This document shows, piece after piece, positions 5,113-5,284 of a stretch of 5,284 nt of DNA. Position 1 is the first letter of the stretch, and the number at the start of each line of letters is the position of its first letter. Location of the stretch: contig JAUZPX010000114.1 in the NCBI GenBank assembly GCA_030705695.1, positions 1-5,284 on the forward strand, given 5' to 3'. The notes beneath the pieces were generated by a model, which was not told the DNA's origin, did no database searches, and saw only the letters and a list, made by a program, of their open reading frames with translations. The stretch comes from Bacillota bacterium (GTDB lineage: Bacteria; Bacillota; Clostridia; Oscillospirales; Acutalibacteraceae). Both the position numbers and the translations under genes were made by a program.

Positions 5113-5284
5113 TTACACCTCTAAGAAGTAAGTGTCAGGATGTTCAGGGTCAAAGCATTCACAACACCACATGAATGTTATTAAATCGGTATCGCCCAAA
5201 TTTTCAATATTATGCGTATATCCCGTTGGAATGTCAACAACTTCAATTTTATCGCCCGAAACAAAGTATTCGAAAACTTCATCG
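5113..5284 (-). CDS. fnlB: C-terminal cupin end of a CapF/FnlB/WbjC-type UDP-sugar reductase, partial
   Basis: Only the last 56 codons and the stop are present; the N-terminal side lies beyond the window. The segment carries EVVDIPTGYTHNIENLGDTD and the terminal FDPEHPDTYFLEV, which match the C-terminal cupin domain of CapF/FnlB/WbjC proteins as I know them. These are bifunctional enzymes: the N-terminal SDR domain reduces a 4-keto UDP-sugar and the C-terminal cupin epimerises, giving the substrate for the downstream CapG/FnlC-type 2-epimerase. The TAA lies 2 nt before that gene, and the order FnlB then FnlC is the order in known FucNAc operons. A FnlA/CapE-type dehydratase would be expected further upstream. 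One oddity is the WCCECFDP stretch (39-46 of the fragment), with three cysteines where I recall residues such as WANE.FDP in relatives. Confidence 0.9.
   Translation of the reverse strand, partial: DEVFEYFVSGDKIEVVDIPTGYTHNIENLGDTDLITFMWCCECFDPEHPDTYFLEV

Overview
The window looks like chromosome of a low-to-moderate GC, endospore-forming Firmicute, most likely an anaerobic clostridial lineage. The strongest evidence is an intact spoIIID, the mother-cell sporulation regulator. It is supported by strong AGGAGG-type ribosome binding sites, AT-rich intergenic DNA and a Firmicutes-style membrane-anchored HtrA. The exact genus cannot be read from the sequence. All six genes lie on the minus strand, so transcription runs from high to low coordinates.

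Region by region, in order of transcription: (1) 5284-3965 is the end of a nucleotide-sugar operon. It holds the C-terminal cupin end of a CapF/FnlB/WbjC-type reductase and then, 2 nt later, a complete CapG/FnlC/WbjD-type UDP-N-acetylhexosamine 2-epimerase. In known systems these two steps finish UDP-N-acetyl-L-fucosamine, a building block of capsule and O-antigen-like glycans. (2) 3964-3764 is a 201-nt gap with a nested hairpin (probable terminator of the sugar operon) and the AT-rich promoter region of spoIIID. (3) 3763-3512 is spoIIID with a GTG start, followed closely by a strong GC-rich terminator hairpin. (4) 3511-3165 is about 350 nt with no convincing gene. It is very AT-rich, with several palindromes, a two-helical-turn direct repeat and candidate promoters for the next operon. 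(5) 3164-1 is a three-gene operon: an OmpR/PhoB-type response regulator, its sensor histidine kinase with an extracellular Cache/PAS-like domain, and the N-terminal 331 residues of an HtrA/DegP-type serine protease that runs off the window.

Functionally, the last operon reads as an envelope-stress or protein-quality-control module: kinase senses, regulator responds, and surface protease acts. This resembles the logic of CssRS-HtrA in Bacillus, although direct orthology is not shown here. The sugar operon makes surface glycan precursors, and spoIIID is a separately terminated single-gene unit between them. I found no mobile element, CRISPR array, tRNA or rRNA, and nothing that clearly qualifies as a new system. 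The items most worth a second look are the low-complexity N-terminus of the HtrA protein, the structured AT-rich leader of the two-component operon, the cysteine-rich tail of the cupin protein, and the placement of spoIIID.
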